Notes: a model not told the origin generated them from the letters alone. Shown: positions 11,128 to 24,447, counted from the first letter of the stretch. The stretch is 64,000 nt of DNA from Penicillium oxalicum (GCF_001723175.1 NC_064654.1:3472001-3536000), one strand, 5' to 3'. Program-made: numbers and translations.

Positions 11128-13030
11128 ATTTCTTAATCTTGAGGTATGATAAGGAAAGGTCAGCGAGAAGGGAAGTGCGAGTCCGTATGCGGTACCCTTC
11201 CAAGAGGATAAAAGAAGCTTAGAAGATTTAACCGACACCTTAGAAAGTTGACGTGAGGACAATGCTAGGTATTGTGGAGGTGTGGCTTATAAGGTTCATA
11301 GCCAAGAACCGCAGAACACGGGAGCGAGATTCATAGGAGGATCAATCACGCCCCTACCTAGGTACTACCACTCTGAGACCGCAGACCTGTAAAATACTAC
11401 AAAAGGGTGTAGATACATATTGTAGATCTGACGGCCCTTGGCTAGGTAGCTGAAACGTACCTAGTGCCATGTTAATACAGTATCTAGAACGTCCTAATTA
11501 TCTCAATACCTGTGCACGCTGCTTCCATAGTGTGACTAGGATCCATATTGTCTAAATTCAATTGAGCGATGAGTCTGATGGTAAATTAGGGCCGCCTTGA
11601 ACTGGAGTACTCTTTCTCGTCTTCCATATCATAATACATAGCGATGGGCTATTGGTTTACTCAACTTCCTTAGGGTCCCCCGGTGCACTCTTACTGCGAA
11701 TACCTACCTGCAGAGTTTAGAGCACGGAAAAATCTTCATGGGCATGTAACAAAGAAGTGATATGATTACTTGATCGGCGCTGGCAGCGGTGCCCGATATC
11801 CAGCCGCATGTACCTATTTACCTAGATAGACGGGATATGGCTCCATGAACTAGGTCTTACCTTATGAGCCTGGGCTACTCGCCACCTGATGAGTCCCTAA
11901 GGTTCATGTCGAGAGTACTTAAGGTGCTTCCACAGGCTCGTATCCACAGATGCGGGGATATAGAGAGTACCCTATTAGACTTCGACTTGCTGAGCGTGTT
12001 TAACAATAGTTCATGGTCTCCAATAACCTGCAGAGCTTCCACCTCATCACATATACGACACGGGATGGGCGGAACGCAAATATACTTGTTTCGGACCTGT
12101 CTTCTCTCTAGCCCCACGGCAAGTTGTATCACACTGGAACATAGTCTAGCCGAAGCTGAAGGAATACTACGTTACATAAAGCAAGATTATATCATTCCCG
12201 CCACATTCGGAGTTATGCGGGGATATATGTCTGTGCTGTATTCGTGTGCGACGTACGTACTCTGTTCCCGGATCTTCGAGCCCGCCAAAATTCATCTACG
12301 GAGTGGCTACCAAAGCTCCACTTTGAGGAAGCAGGTACATTGATATATGAAGCTGCAGCGACTGAGAGGTAAAGGCCCCGGATATCTGTATGACTCGGAT
12401 GTGTTTGCAACAAAGAATTGAGATCATGTCTGGAGTTTATTATTTTCGCGCAAATAGATCGCTTGTGTTCAACCTGAGCTTCTCAGCTATCAAGCCGCTA
12501 GCATCATCAATTAGGCATATGTATCCATGCCGAATTGAGGGTTTGCTTCTCGGCACCCGGCATCTGGCATCCTTCATCATCTTTTTAGGAAATTCGTCCA
12601 GATGGCGATCATCTCGAGGCCCAAGCAATGTGTGCTTGTTGAAACAGTGCTCAAGCAACCCTGGTGCGGTTCTGCATGAAGAGGTACATCGTATTGCCCG
12701 AAGAGGAATTTGGTAAACTTGTTCCGTACGGCACTCCCACCCTGCCTCAAATGGGGGCGCTGAGGAACGACTTCCAAAAGTGCTTGTGATCGACGGGTTT
12801 GGCCTCGTGCTAGGCTGATTTGGGTTTAGATTCGTGGGAGCTTTGGTCCGAATCTGGCCGATCATATTCCACTTGTGTCTCCAAATGTCCATTATCATGG
12901 GGCGGTTTTCGAACCTTGACCTTTCATGCGCTGCACGACTGCTAGTTTGATGTTGCATTCGCTCTTGTCATAGGCATTGAATTCGAATCGTCATGTTGCA
13001 CTTTACATGAAGACTTGCGAGCTACCTCGC
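11128..13030. other. intergenic, about 1.9 kb, rich in CCTAGG/TACCTA-type motifs
   Basis: No gene is supportable. Between 11350 and 11850 short near-palindromes built on CCTAGG, TACCTA and TAGGTA recur (near 11356, 11438, 11456, 11701, 11812 and 11846). Open frames at about 11864-12343 (+) and 12440-12958 (-) lack recognisable motifs and overlap competing frames. The left end should contain the promoter of the APH-like gene. Confidence 0.35.
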
Positions 13031-13035
13031 CAGCA

Positions 13036-13041
13036 TATAAA
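13036..13041 (+). promoter_or_regulatory. TATA box of the GH5-like gene
   Basis: A clean tataaa lies 115 bp upstream of the ATG at 13151, in the context gcatataaaccc. This is a normal distance for a fungal TATA element given a short 5' leader. Secreted hydrolase genes in filamentous fungi often have TATA promoters because they are strongly inducible. Function is inferred from position only. Confidence 0.5.
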
Positions 13042-13150
13042 CCCTTGGGCGCTCCCGCCATCGACCAGAACAACTCATTGGCATCGATCTCAAGGTGTAT
13101 ATCGGTCGGATTTTCTGGAACTCGATCTTGGGAGATCTTTCACTGCCAAT

Positions 13151-14371
13151 ATGAAGCTGCTCTCTATTGCTACTGCTTTTTACGGCTTATCCCGTCTGTC
13201 TGGTGTTTTGGCTGCCAAATCCTTCTCGGCATCCAACTTGTACTATGCTGCTGGCTTGACAGACAGCCAATCGACCACTCTGCTAGAGGGTCTTCAGAGT
13301 GCGGGTGTCAAAGTTCTGCGCGTTTGGCTTGACGGTATTTTGTTTCATGATAAGTCCTGCATTGAGTGAAGGGAATCGTCATGACGGGCTAACATAACAT
13401 GAAATGAAGGTCAATCGGAAACGCAAAAGGGTACAGAAATCGACCCATTCCCCGGCCTGCAGGGATACAACCCTACCCCATATGATGACACAGTTCTGGA
13501 GCGCCTGGACAACCTCATGGTCAAAGCACATGACTATGGCATCAAGTTATTGATCTCCATCCACAGCTACAATGCTCTCCAAAACAACGTAGACTTTTAT
13601 GGGAAATGGTACGGCACCGGCGACTTTTACACCGATTCCAACGCCATCAATTACTACAAGGACAGAATTGCCCATGTTTTGAGCCACGTCAACTCGAAGA
13701 CCGGCAAGGCCTGGCGGGAAAGTTCAGAGTACATCTTTGCGTTTGAGACCCAAAATGAGGCCATGCATGATCAGGTATGAATGATGTGCCTACCAAACAA
13801 ATTATGTGACGGCGCTCATGCCATAGAACAGGAAAACCCAGATGCCCTGACAAAATGGCAATGTACCATGGCCCAAGCAATTAAAGACAATTTGAAAGGA
13901 AATTCGAACATCTTGGTTGCCACTGGCGGTGGTGCCTGGCTCGCAAATTCGCTGTTGGATCCCTACTTCAGTTGTGATGCACTTGATATTCTGTCAATTC
14001 ACGCGTATGGAGTTGGAGACTTTGCAACCAGTGCTCTGCAACCATATGTCACCAAAGCTCAGAATGCGGGCAAGAAGCTCATCATGCAGGAATGGGGTGC
14101 ATGCTACACCGACACCTCTAATAACAATTGTCAGGACGGGACACCGTTGAGCACAGATACCCGTGATTCTCACATCAGAGAATGGGCCTCGTCTATCAGC
14201 GCCGCTGGTATTCCTTGGTTTTACTGGCAAATTCTTCCAAACGACGATCCACACTACGGCTGGGACTATGAGATTGGTATCAACCATGCGAACTGGGACG
14301 CACTCAAGGCAGCAGGTCTTGCTGCCGGAAACGCCGATGCTGCCTTTGACTTTTCCGCCTACTTGTTGTAA
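13151..14371 (+). CDS. secreted GH5-like (clan GH-A) glycoside hydrolase, possible beta-mannanase
   Basis: 362 aa in three exons: 13151-13334, 13410-13774 and 13832-14371. The joins are in frame (DG/QSETQKG; NEAMHDQ/ENPDALT). Residues 1-22 are a signal peptide (MKLLSIATAFYGLSRLSGVLA). A TIM-barrel pattern follows: VKVLRVWLDG (beta 2), IKLLISIHSYNAL (beta 3), IFAFETQNEAMHD (beta 4, with the Asn-Glu pair that supplies the acid/base Glu), ILSIHAYG (beta 6), LIMQEWGACY (beta 7, nucleophile Glu) and PWFYWQILPND (beta 8). No carbohydrate-binding module is attached. The layout is that of GH5-type fungal enzymes cutting mannans or glucans outside the cell, but the NEAMHD context differs from the usual NEPR of GH5_7 mannanases, so the substrate is uncertain. 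The protein appears complete and both catalytic Glu residues are present. Confidence 0.85.
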
Positions 14372-15820
14372 AAGTGAGATCGTGGTACCTCGGTAATGGA
14401 GAAGCACTTGCCATGCACCATTCTTTTCCCGATAATTGCTCGGCTCGATCTGCCACTCATTCAGTCAGTGGAAGGTGACTGGTACATAGCCTATTAGAGC
14501 TCGCTCCTGCTTAGATTCATGAAGAAGAAATTGGATATACAACAAATCCCAATCACTATTTGTTTATTTACTGCCTTCGCACTGTACCTGTTATGGTCCT
14601 TTTGTCTAAGAAAACTTGATTCGCGCGCCTGATTAATTCCAGCGTTTCGGAGAGTCTGCCAATTTGAGCCATACCGTCAGCACCAGGACCAATTAAACAA
14701 TGGAGGGACAGAATGGTGCCATCCGGCTGAAGCGGAGATTGATTTGCAATCACCCCTTAGCTTCGAACCTTATTATGCCACGTGCGATCCCGGGAATTTG
14801 GGAATCCGCAGGGCTATTGGGGAAGAGGAAAACCTATTCTCGCCATGCGACGGCTTTGTAAGTACTATATTTGCCCTATTCAAGGAATCCCTCCAATCTG
14901 ACAGCAAAATTGCCGACCTGATGTAGACACGCAGAGATCAACGATCACTTTTGCGACGAACTGATTTCGGTGCAACTGACCGTCATGACCAGACGGGCGA
15001 GCTCGTGATTAATCATCAGAGAAAGCCAGAGGCAAAATCGGACGTGTCGGCGCGCGTACACACAAAGAGTCGAGATAGGAGGCGACAAATCACTCAGTGA
15101 ATTGCTTAGTGGGTCCACCTGAAACCCGAGTCTGATCTCCGATCAAGATTGATCTTTGCAGAAAAAAAAGCCGAGGGTGAAAACCCTGAAGCGGGGAAAG
15201 CTCAAAAATTCAGATTATGTGATCCATGGTTGACGATCGCGACGACTGAGACTTTGAGGACTCGAAGCAGGGGGTCCTTCTAGAACATAGGAGCTTGTAT
15301 AACGTATTTTGTAATTGTCATAGTACTGATGGGATGAGTGATTGGAAATATTCTTAGCCTCGATAGGAAGGTGGAACGTTTGTGTCACGGTTTAGTAGTC
15401 TACTGTCGAGTGGAAGAGGGATCGTGTAGTCGCAGAAAAGTCTCAATGGAGAAGTGTGCCAAAGGGGACCCGGAACCGCTTTAATTCATGAGAGTGGGAA
15501 TATACGCTCAAGTCAAAGGATCAAATCAGTTACCAGCTGTGAATTTGTCAAGTCGTATTACCTTTCTTCAAGTGCTATCTGGGAGCATTTAGAATTTAAG
15601 ATTTATGATGATGTTTAACTTCAATGAATGCTTCACTCCAAACTCGAGATCTTTGAAACCATGGATGAATCGATGAGCAACAATCCATTCTGCCATGAGT
15701 AGTGGACCACATCACCTTGCCTGCCCGATGCCCAGCAAAGGAAGGTGATACCACTGTCACCCACGTCCGAGTTCTGGTTCTGATAATATTATCAAAATTA
15801 ATCAAGGGTCTCTTTCAGAC

Positions 15821-15853
<33 letters not shown>

Positions 15854-18800
15854 CATGAGTCGCGTGCATTGCTCTACAGAATCACCTTCCAATTGCACTG
15901 CGGAAGATTTAGACCGTTTTCCAGTGGAAATTGTGATAGCAAGTATCTGCAGATGCTCGCTGGGACAAAGGCTTGGGTAACACAGCGGTGCCCACGCAAA
16001 GAGGACTTTCTCTTACCGGGAGGATCTGGGCGCAAATCCATGCTAATCTTGCTCAAGGCAAGGGGAGATCAATCAAGCAAGAAGGAAAAGCTGTTCTTCG
16101 AAATAACGGACTTGAAGCTCAAACTGGAGAGGGTTGTGACGAAGCTCCGTAGATGGAGCTTTCCTTGTGGCCAACTAGGTAGGTCAAGCTTAGGCCTGTC
16201 GCCAGACGGATGATATCCAGAGAATAGGAGCAAGTCTGTATCAAATGTTTGGTGATATTTTTATCAAAGCGCCAAATCACGAATGTCCACTAGATTAAAA
16301 GGGAAGATGTGGTTCAATTTGTCGGAAGGCTTCCAATTGCTCACTTTGAACCTCAGACTACCAGATTAGTAGAGATAAATCAAGCAAAATCCATAGTTAT
16401 TCCATGTCACATATAGCAGCGTGTTCGTCGCTAAGGATTACTCCATAGATTTGGCGCTGAGTTTGAATATCACTATCTCGCCGGTGACTCACTGTCAATG
16501 ATTTCACTTCAAGCACACCAAGATCACCCTCCAAGGCCTCGGAGCTTGGCATTACATTCACGCGTGCGAGATTCTCACTGTTTGGAGATGGCTAGAGAGA
16601 CCACCACGGGGATTTTCAACATTCATATTTTCGGGCTCTGAAGCAGACTATGGAACTGACGGTTGCAAATAGAGACCAGATCTCGTCTGATTGTATCCAT
16701 TCCTTCAAGGTTTCCCGACATACGATTGCCAAAGGCATTAGTAATTTCCAGATTGGACCAGCGACGCTCGTTCCACTAATCCCTGGATTCGTTTTACGAG
16801 TAAGCATGTCGATTCCCACTGCGACCGGGACCAGGGGGACCGTGTGTTGTGCATGGCAGTCGTGAATCAGATGCAAAGCAAACCCCAAGTCCAGCCAAGA
16901 ACCCAGCTGGATGACGCGAGTCTAATGTAGCTTCATGTTCCGAATAAGCTATTCTGGAACAAGAAGCTTGGATGTAGACCCTCCTACACTATTACGAAAG
17001 CATGCATCATTTAGCGCGAATTCTTAGCTATGCATAAAATTTTGCTACACGATAGACCCAAAATCGCCTCCTCCTTGTTGGAGCAATTGTGCTGTCATTT
17101 CGAAGAAGGAACAAATTTCATCGCGTCAAAGTTCATTTAAATGGGCCATGCCGGCAACGGAACTTTTGTTTCCTTTAGTCACGATTCGGTGGCGATTTCA
17201 TTCGTGTAGCTCAAAGTCCTCTTTAGGGCTAATACTGAGCAGTGGCGACCAATCATTACACGTGTAGGGGAGCTCCAGATCGGCTGAGCCGCTGAGATGC
17301 AGACTCAATATTAGGTCAACTGGCACGGACATCCTGCCGTGGACTCTATCGTGCCATCACGAGTCAGGCGAATACATGTTTGCCAGCCCTTGAGGGTTCG
17401 CGTGTATTGTAAGAGCGGGTGAACTTCGGTCAGATCACCCGCATCCCCTAAAGCCCGCAGCGGCGGTTGAGCAATGATCAACATACTGTGAATCTTCGAT
17501 GTGCCTAAAAAAAGAAGATAGAGTTTGCATGGTGTATCCATGATGGATCTAAGAGCGTAATACGATGCAGTGGGTATTCAGTGTTTTTCAAAAGGAGCAG
17601 ACTTTGCAGTGCAAACCCCCATTTTCATGCAATGATCGATACAGTCTAAGTATCTTCACGATTGGGCAAGATGGGGTGTTATTCAACCACCGTGGTCTGT
17701 CGCTAAAGGATGGAGATTCATGGAGAGGCACATGCCCGGGTGAGGGTACAACGATATTGGCCACGCGGCCGATGAAGCACACGTGGATTCCAGGAAGGCG
17801 AGGAAGCTCTTGACCTTTGCCTCAATAAAGAGACTTCATGGTGTGGCTGACGGTGAAGAATCTATTGAGGTCCGAGCACCAAGTGCATCGGGCTGGTTGA
17901 ATGGCGGTACGACCATTTACTGAAAATTGAATGTGTTGCTTGACGATCATCTGCATCGAAGAGCTGCAGAAGACGTTCATAGTGCAAAGTTTGATCACAG
18001 AGCAACCCCACTGTCGAATCAGTCTGTAGTGGAATGAATCTCCACAGAAAGATCTGCCCCGTTTTGCAGAGATTTGAGCAGCCACCCTTTTTCTTGGCGG
18101 CTGGAAACGAGCGGGCCAGCACACGACGTGGTCGCGTAAAGCCTAAAGAGGGTCACCAGCTCACACACCAAAGTGGCTTCAACCGCACATACCATTACAT
18201 GATTCATACCAAGATTTCTCAAGATCGGCAGACATTAGCATGCTCGGGCCCCGAGTGCTGAATAGGGGTTCTGTGAGCAAGTGACTGCCCGAGCGATCGA
18301 CGGTCTGGGGCAGTCTATCCTTGCCAGTTTTGATTCTTCGAGTCAATTGCAATATATGGCGAGGAAAGACAGAGGCGATTTATCTGTAGGGGGACACAAA
18401 GATACCACAGTACATACAGACAATGATACAGTACTGTTGAGGGTAAGTTTGGCGTGCCCTACAGTGAAAGCGGGCTTCCAGGTTTTGCGCAACTTTAGCA
18501 TGGTGCAATATCTGCCTCGTCGCAATCCTACAATATTCGTTGGACATGAAGAGGTCTCCATGGACTTCTTATATCAGGTCGTGTACAGCGCACCATTACC
18601 CCTGCCAAGCAGTTCCGGCGTCTAGAGAATGGAAGCCCTTGCAAGTGAATTGGGGTTGGCTTTTGCAAGCTTACCAGAATGCCGGTACCCAACTTGGCCG
18701 TTGTACTCCAGTCGAGCGCAATGGTGACTGGACCGGGAGGCTTGGCCCTGCACGCTCCGCCTAGACCGGCGGTTTCACAAACCGGGTTTGTGATCATCGC

Positions 18801-19600
18801 CTTGCCCCCGATCCGTTCATCGAATTTCACATACCGTAAGGGCGTTCGGCAGTTTCTGAATCTTAGCCACCGCCGTGGAGTCGGTAGAGTCGCTGCAGTT
18901 CCCAGTGCCGCTCTGTACAGGGCGCCAAAGTTGGGATCATGCTGTGCGGTGGGACCCACTCACAAGCACCTCACGAAGGGTGGGTGTTGCGCCTCAATAT
19001 CCCATCTTCACTTGGACTTGGCTCTCCAAAGCCCAGACCTGGGCCAGGTTGGGGTTCTCAAAGCCTGGCATGCAGGCAATAGTTGCAATGAGGCTGAAAA
19101 GGAGCGGAGAAAGAAGTGATGATTAAGGATGCATCACACTAGTGCGTGACCATTCAGTTGTCGCCCGTGGGACGTGAAATTCGGCAAACGTGGAAGAAGA
19201 AATCAAAAAAGGGAAAAAAAAGAAGCAGGCAAAACCTCGAAACTCGGAGTCAGGAGCGTGGTGGAGCCGGCCGACTTCCCAATCAAGTGCGCCTCCGAAC
19301 AGCAGCCATTCTGGCGTCAGGTCCACTCCCGCGAGCCCAAATCCACGGGGCCAGTCTACTGGGCAGATGCACAGACCAAACAAATCGATGCAATCGGGCA
19401 AAATTGGGGCATCGCGTGCGGTGGGTATCGAGATACGGCCCTCGAGGACCAGTGCACACGAGACAGTGCTCCACGTTCTCTTGCCCAGGCCATTTATGCC
19501 GAAACTCGAAACAAAAGCAGCCGAATCCCCCGCCGGGGTCATGGAAGATGTTTTGTTTGATATTCCACGGCGGCCCTTCTGAAGTCGTCTATTCGTCGTC
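14372..19600. other. gene-poor stretch of about 5.2 kb
   Basis: I find no gene that can be supported. Open frames are short, present on both strands and lack motifs. There are no long terminal repeats, inverted termini or transposase motifs visible by eye. Fragments on the minus strand near 17300-17800 give peptides such as LPGIHVCFIGRVANIVV that could be worn pieces of a larger gene, but I cannot identify it. A CA microsatellite lies at 15824-15852. The last 400 bp should hold the promoter and leader of the CFEM receptor gene, including a purine-rich tract near 19190-19230. Confidence 0.35.
15824..15852. repeat. (CA)n microsatellite
   Basis: An uninterrupted CA dinucleotide run of about 14 units lies in the gene-poor stretch. 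It is probably length-polymorphic between strains. No function is implied. Confidence 0.95.
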
Positions 19601-21253
19601 ATGAGGCCTCACCAGTACCTGCTTCTGTGCTTGGCTTTGCTTGTATGCGGCATTCATGCAGTAGAGTTCCATTTCACCGATAACACATTCCCTTCTTGTG
19701 CAGTAAGTTGCCCTCGGGGAGGATGAGACAAGAGACGAGGCGGGGATGGTCAATAGTCCGGGACTGACTCGACACTCAAAACAGTTGACGTGCGACAAGC
19801 AATTGGCGGCCTCCAACTGCTCACTTGCCACCGATGTGTCATGCTTCTGCCAGCACAGAGAGGTCGCGGCCTCGGTCCTCGATTGCGCCGAAGCCCACTG
19901 CACGGTGAAGGAATACTTCAGTACGTGTCAGAACCCTGCGCTGTTGATGACTTTCATTGTCTGACATCCCTCTAGCCACCTATAGATTGTATGAGGATAA
20001 GTGCAACATCCCGAAGTTGAAGGGCCCACCCGTCGTCAGTGCCTCGACTCTCGTTCCTCTCATTTTGGCCGTCTTTTTCTTCTTTGCTCGAATTGTGGCC
20101 AAGTTCCAGGGCCTTGGAGGTGGTTGGGGATGGGATGACTACACGATCATCGTCTCATTTGTGAGTCTCCATGTTGTTGGCAAGTCCCCAAGGGCGAGGT
20201 GCTCATTATCATCTCATGCAGATCCTTGGAATCGCCTTCTACGCCGGGTATACCATCAGTGAGTTGTCAAGTCCTACCGTTTTCTCCAACATATCGAAGC
20301 TGTTGACTAATCAGACCCAGCTATCACTCACGGCACCGGCATGAATATTTGGGACATTCCCTTCGATGATATCAACCAGTTCTACCAGGTATGGGTCTTT
20401 TTCACCCACTCTATACTGCCAGCACGAGTGTGAATCTCACATCATTTGACAGTCCTTCCAATCCATCGCAATCATGTACAAAATCCAAATCTCTCTCGCC
20501 AAAATCTCCGTGTGCCTGTTCCTTCTCCGCATCTTCCACACTCGGACATTCAGATACATCGCCTACGCTCTCATCATTGCAAATGCTGCCATCGGCCTCT
20601 GTTGGGCCTTTGTCGATTCTTTCCGCTGCATCCCTACCCGCCTCACCTGGCTGGGTTGGCAGGGCGAGGAATCTGGACGTTGCATCAACTTCATCGTGTC
20701 GATTCTGGTCAACTGTTTAGCCAACATCGCTGTTGACTCGGTTCTGATCTTGTTGCCGGTGTTTGAAGTAGTCAAACTGCAGTTACCTCTGAAGAAGAAG
20801 CTTGCTGTTGCGACCATGTTTGCTGTTGGATCAGTGTACGTCTCAATATCTTTGGCATGCTCGCCGATCCCTTGTCAGTGAAGCTAATCTTCTCGCCTCA
20901 GGTTGACCGTCGTTGCCATCATCCGTGCGGTCGTGTTCTGGAGAAACCGCTGGGGCCTGAATCAGACCAAGGGCTTGTACCCTCTCCTTCGCTGGTCTGT
21001 CATTGAGGTCGAGATCTCCGTCATGTGTGCTTGTCTGCCCGCTTTCCGAGCGCTCATTGGACGCTACTTCCCTACCTTGGTTGGATCCGAGCGTCGGGCT
21101 TACGCTACACACACCATGGAAGGCTACAGCAGACACACCGGACAGCCCAGCAACATCAACAAGTCTGTCAGCTACTCTGTGAACTACCACACCCGCTCAG
21201 AGACTAACAGTGTTGTGGAGTTGGTCGATGTCAACGGAAAGGAGCGCGTCTAG
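19601..21253 (+). CDS. CFEM-domain integral membrane protein with fungal rhodopsin domain (PTH11-type receptor)
   Basis: About 422 aa in seven exons: 19601-19702, 19785-19920, 19976-20160, 20222-20258, 20315-20388, 20453-20835 and 20902-21253; all introns are GT-AG and 50-81 nt. A signal peptide (MRPHQYLLLCLALLVCGIHA) is followed by a CFEM domain with the Cys series SCA, LTC, SNC, SCFC, LDC, AHC and DKC. Seven hydrophobic segments follow, including STLVPLILAVFFFFARIVAKF, ISVCLFLLRIF and IIRAVVFWRNRW, with the GWGWDDYTI motif typical of this family. The cytoplasmic tail ends in ELVDVNGKERV. Related fungal receptors (PTH11 in the rice blast fungus) sense surface or host cues, and CFEM domains can bind haem or contribute to the cell wall. 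The ligand here is unknown. The exon 5 start may instead use the next AG at 20320-20321, changing one or two residues. Confidence 0.88.
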
Positions 21254-24200
21254 AACGGCTTCGAGCCACGATTAGTCAATCTTACTCTCCTACTCCTGGC
21301 AACCACTCCGAGGTCCCTATGTGCAGTGTCTCTTCAATTATGACATGGACCTCGACCATCGATGAGCCGGACAATCTCTCTCTTTCCTCTTTCCTTTTCC
21401 CCTTCCTGTGACGGATCCTTTTTCTTTTTTTATTCTTGTACCACATTCATATACCCTTTTTTTCCACAATTTTCACCTCCAAGCCAGCCTTACGCAGGCT
21501 TGAAAACTTTTCTTTACCTTATGAAATAATATTGAAAACCAATTGACGATCTCCGTTCGGTGCTGAAATCCTTCTTCCTGCGAATCCGCCCGGTGGCAAA
21601 GCGGCCGTGTGTCCGGTACGTTCAACCTGAGCTCCTTCATGCTCAACAACGACACTCGAGCAAGGGTCTCACTCTTTTGGGAGAAGGCCTGAAATTACCT
21701 CTCCTTTCCCTATCGCAGATCCCTTTGACTTGGATCACGATGGCCAGGGATCAAGGGGCTATGCCGCGTGTACCATCACAATTCAGAGACAAACGGCCGT
21801 GTGCTCGCCTCAGTTACGTAGCCCAAGAGGCAAAAGCCTAAAAAATTTACTCAAGATACAAAGGTCCCAAATTTACCAAAAGTACGTCCAGTGACGGCGA
21901 TGTTCGCCTTCTCGAGACTAGTCGCCCATGCAAGTGTTTTCGGAGTACTTCCATTATGATACCCGGAGTTTGTCGAGACGCGTCTCGGCCAGCGCAGATT
22001 GGTCAAGCATGTTCAGCTCAGCGACCCAGTCTCGATCTTGGCGGAATTATTACAAAAGGTCACCTCAGCAAAATTACTACAGTGTCAGGGTCGGGAGACC
22101 CCCCGCTTCACAAGTGCCGAGGCCTGGACATCCAGAGTGCACAATACTGTGTCATGCATAGTCAAATCCATCAGGACTCGTCCGTCTCGACTCTTCCGGA
22201 GAAAGACTTGCCGCAAAATGATCTGGACTTTCCCGTCGATCCTGCTCTACTCTGCACCCTGCCCGGCCTAAGCTGGCTGGCCCCTGATCCGGTAGGATGA
22301 ATGCTTGTCGATCCCTCCAGAATACGAGGGTTTCGGGACGGACTTCCTCCGAAAGTGACTCAATTGACTCTCAAAAAGATTGGAGCCCATCAGCGTTCAG
22401 CTTTGGGCTGACTCAGTGTGTGTGTTTCGGATCGTTAGCGCCAAAGTCTATCCCCCTCCCCATTTGTTTCTATTTACGTGCTCCGGAAAAACTCCGGGAT
22501 CCTTTCAATGGCCTCCGCCAGCCATTGGGGATACTGAATGACTATGAAGGGAGCTGTTCTAAGTTTTGAATCTTCTTCACGTCTTCCTCACTGGATGCCT
22601 CTAGCTCGAGGGAGAAAGTAAGGTTATATTTATGCATGTCGTACATACTGCAAATCCCGCAAGTGTTACTAGCCGCCAGCCTCGTGGAAGTGTCCTGCAT
22701 TGCGGTGGATCTGAAAGCAGAGGAGTGGAATCCCTAGTGTCAGCATCGAATCCCTAGAACATTGCGCTGGGTCGGACTTGTTCCACATTCGAATCCCGTC
22801 ACTTACAGTTGATGTAAAGACGTTTCGATCGGCCTTGTCGTGAGAATGGCGCGCCGCTCCAATGTTTCAAAGCACCGGGCTTCCGCCCTTCGAGCCGGAC
22901 CTGAGGCGGAAGAATGACAAGACTGGTTGTTTCAGCATGACGACTTTGAGTACTTTATGTAGTCTGCGTGGATTACCCAACCCATAGGTATAGGACTATG
23001 GCCAAGAAAGCTGGGTTCGGCCAAATCTCCGGACCTTTCGGGCATATTCAATGAGGGTCGGAACAGGAGACGCAATATTCAAATTGTAGTTTGATATTTC
23101 CGCAGCAGCAAGTGCATCTCTGGCGCTCTTGGAATGCCACGGTGGGCCATGTCTGTCAGAGCCGACTAGGGCTTGCTCGTGCCTGCTTCATCGCGCACCA
23201 ATTTTACCTACCAGGTATGCTGAGGTTACTGTAGTAGTGGGGAGCTGATAAGGCGGGACCACCGCCCAGCCACGCCGTCTCTTGCCCTTATTCCGGAGCA
23301 AATTACTACGATACATTCATGTGAATATTGTCAATTTGGCCTCTCCGTCTTCGCTTCCGTCGCCCGGAAAAATCATGACAGACAAGTTTCCTCTCTAAGT
23401 CCCCAACGATAATGGGCTGTATATCAAGTTTCTCAGCGGGAGAATGGCAAAATACAACTTGGAGCTGAAACAAAGGGTAGCTCTGGCCAGATCATGTATA
23501 AGGCCTGAGATGCTCCTTGACGCTGGCGGATATTTCTTTCTGGGTGGCCAAACCTGCACCCTGGCAGTCAGTATTCGAATTCAGTGGTGCCATCTTCATG
23601 AGCGGATGTTGAGAGGATCCAATCCTGTCACTCCTTGTAGATGTATCATGGAGGTTCTGACCGTGCTTGAAACATCAATTTTCCTTCAGATTGAGGTTTA
23701 CGTATATAGGTATGTGTCGATCAGACGTCGAGCGGTCCATGGACCTAATACACATGGTTGCAGCTGGGTTAAAGCCTTGGCATCTTTGTGTATTGACCCT
23801 GTCCACTAAGCGTCTTTCGATCCGAGCCATATCATGATTGCATAGATTGATAAGCTAACCCCCTAAATAAAAATGATTCTTAAATCTCAACATGATCATT
23901 GATCGATAATCATCCTGGTTCCATCGATCGTTGCGTTGGGTCGAGTTTCTTCTAATCACCAGTGTACAGTGACGGTGGGCTCAATGTTTTCAATGTGTTG
24001 CGGCGTCCGAATGAACTTTCCTCTGAGCATGACTCATTGAGCAAGACGAGAGTCTAGAACTCTGGAGGCAGTTTATATTTTCCAGCTGGAGAACGAGCCA
24101 TCAAACTACTTCGGTGGCCACCGTGGGAGGTGAAATTTTGCACGTTTTTATCAAGCGGCGAGAGCTGTACTGTACCTGAGAAGTGGATCCATTCTAATCC

Positions 24201-24447
24201 AATTGGGGCTCGGAGAACCTCAGGCCCGCATGAGTTCCTCCAAACTCTCAGCCGCCTGCTCACATCGTGCTTCTCAAGGCATCATCCACTTCGTACGCTG
24301 GGCGGGCTTTATGAACATGATCCCGCACTGGCCTTAACCCAATATTTCCAGCAGATCCTCGACCGAAATGATTGATTTGGTGTAAGACTACGATTATAGA
24401 CGTGATAGCTCAAGACGAGCGGCAAAAGGACAACAGTACCAGTCAAC
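21254..24447. other. gene-poor stretch of about 3.2 kb
   Basis: No gene is supportable. The first 200 bp is the 3' untranslated region of the CFEM receptor gene, with pyrimidine-rich runs. The open frames between 21560 and 23809 are short, lack motifs and overlap each other. The final part should contain the ZIP transporter promoter. No terminal repeats or transposase motifs were noticed. Confidence 0.35.

Noticed and set aside
11864..12343. 159-codon open frame on +
   Set aside because: No motif, no homologous pattern known to me, and an overlapping frame on the opposite strand.
17300..17820. Possible HET-domain or similar relic on the minus strand
   Set aside because: Short peptides only vaguely resemble such proteins; no ordered series of motifs could be built.
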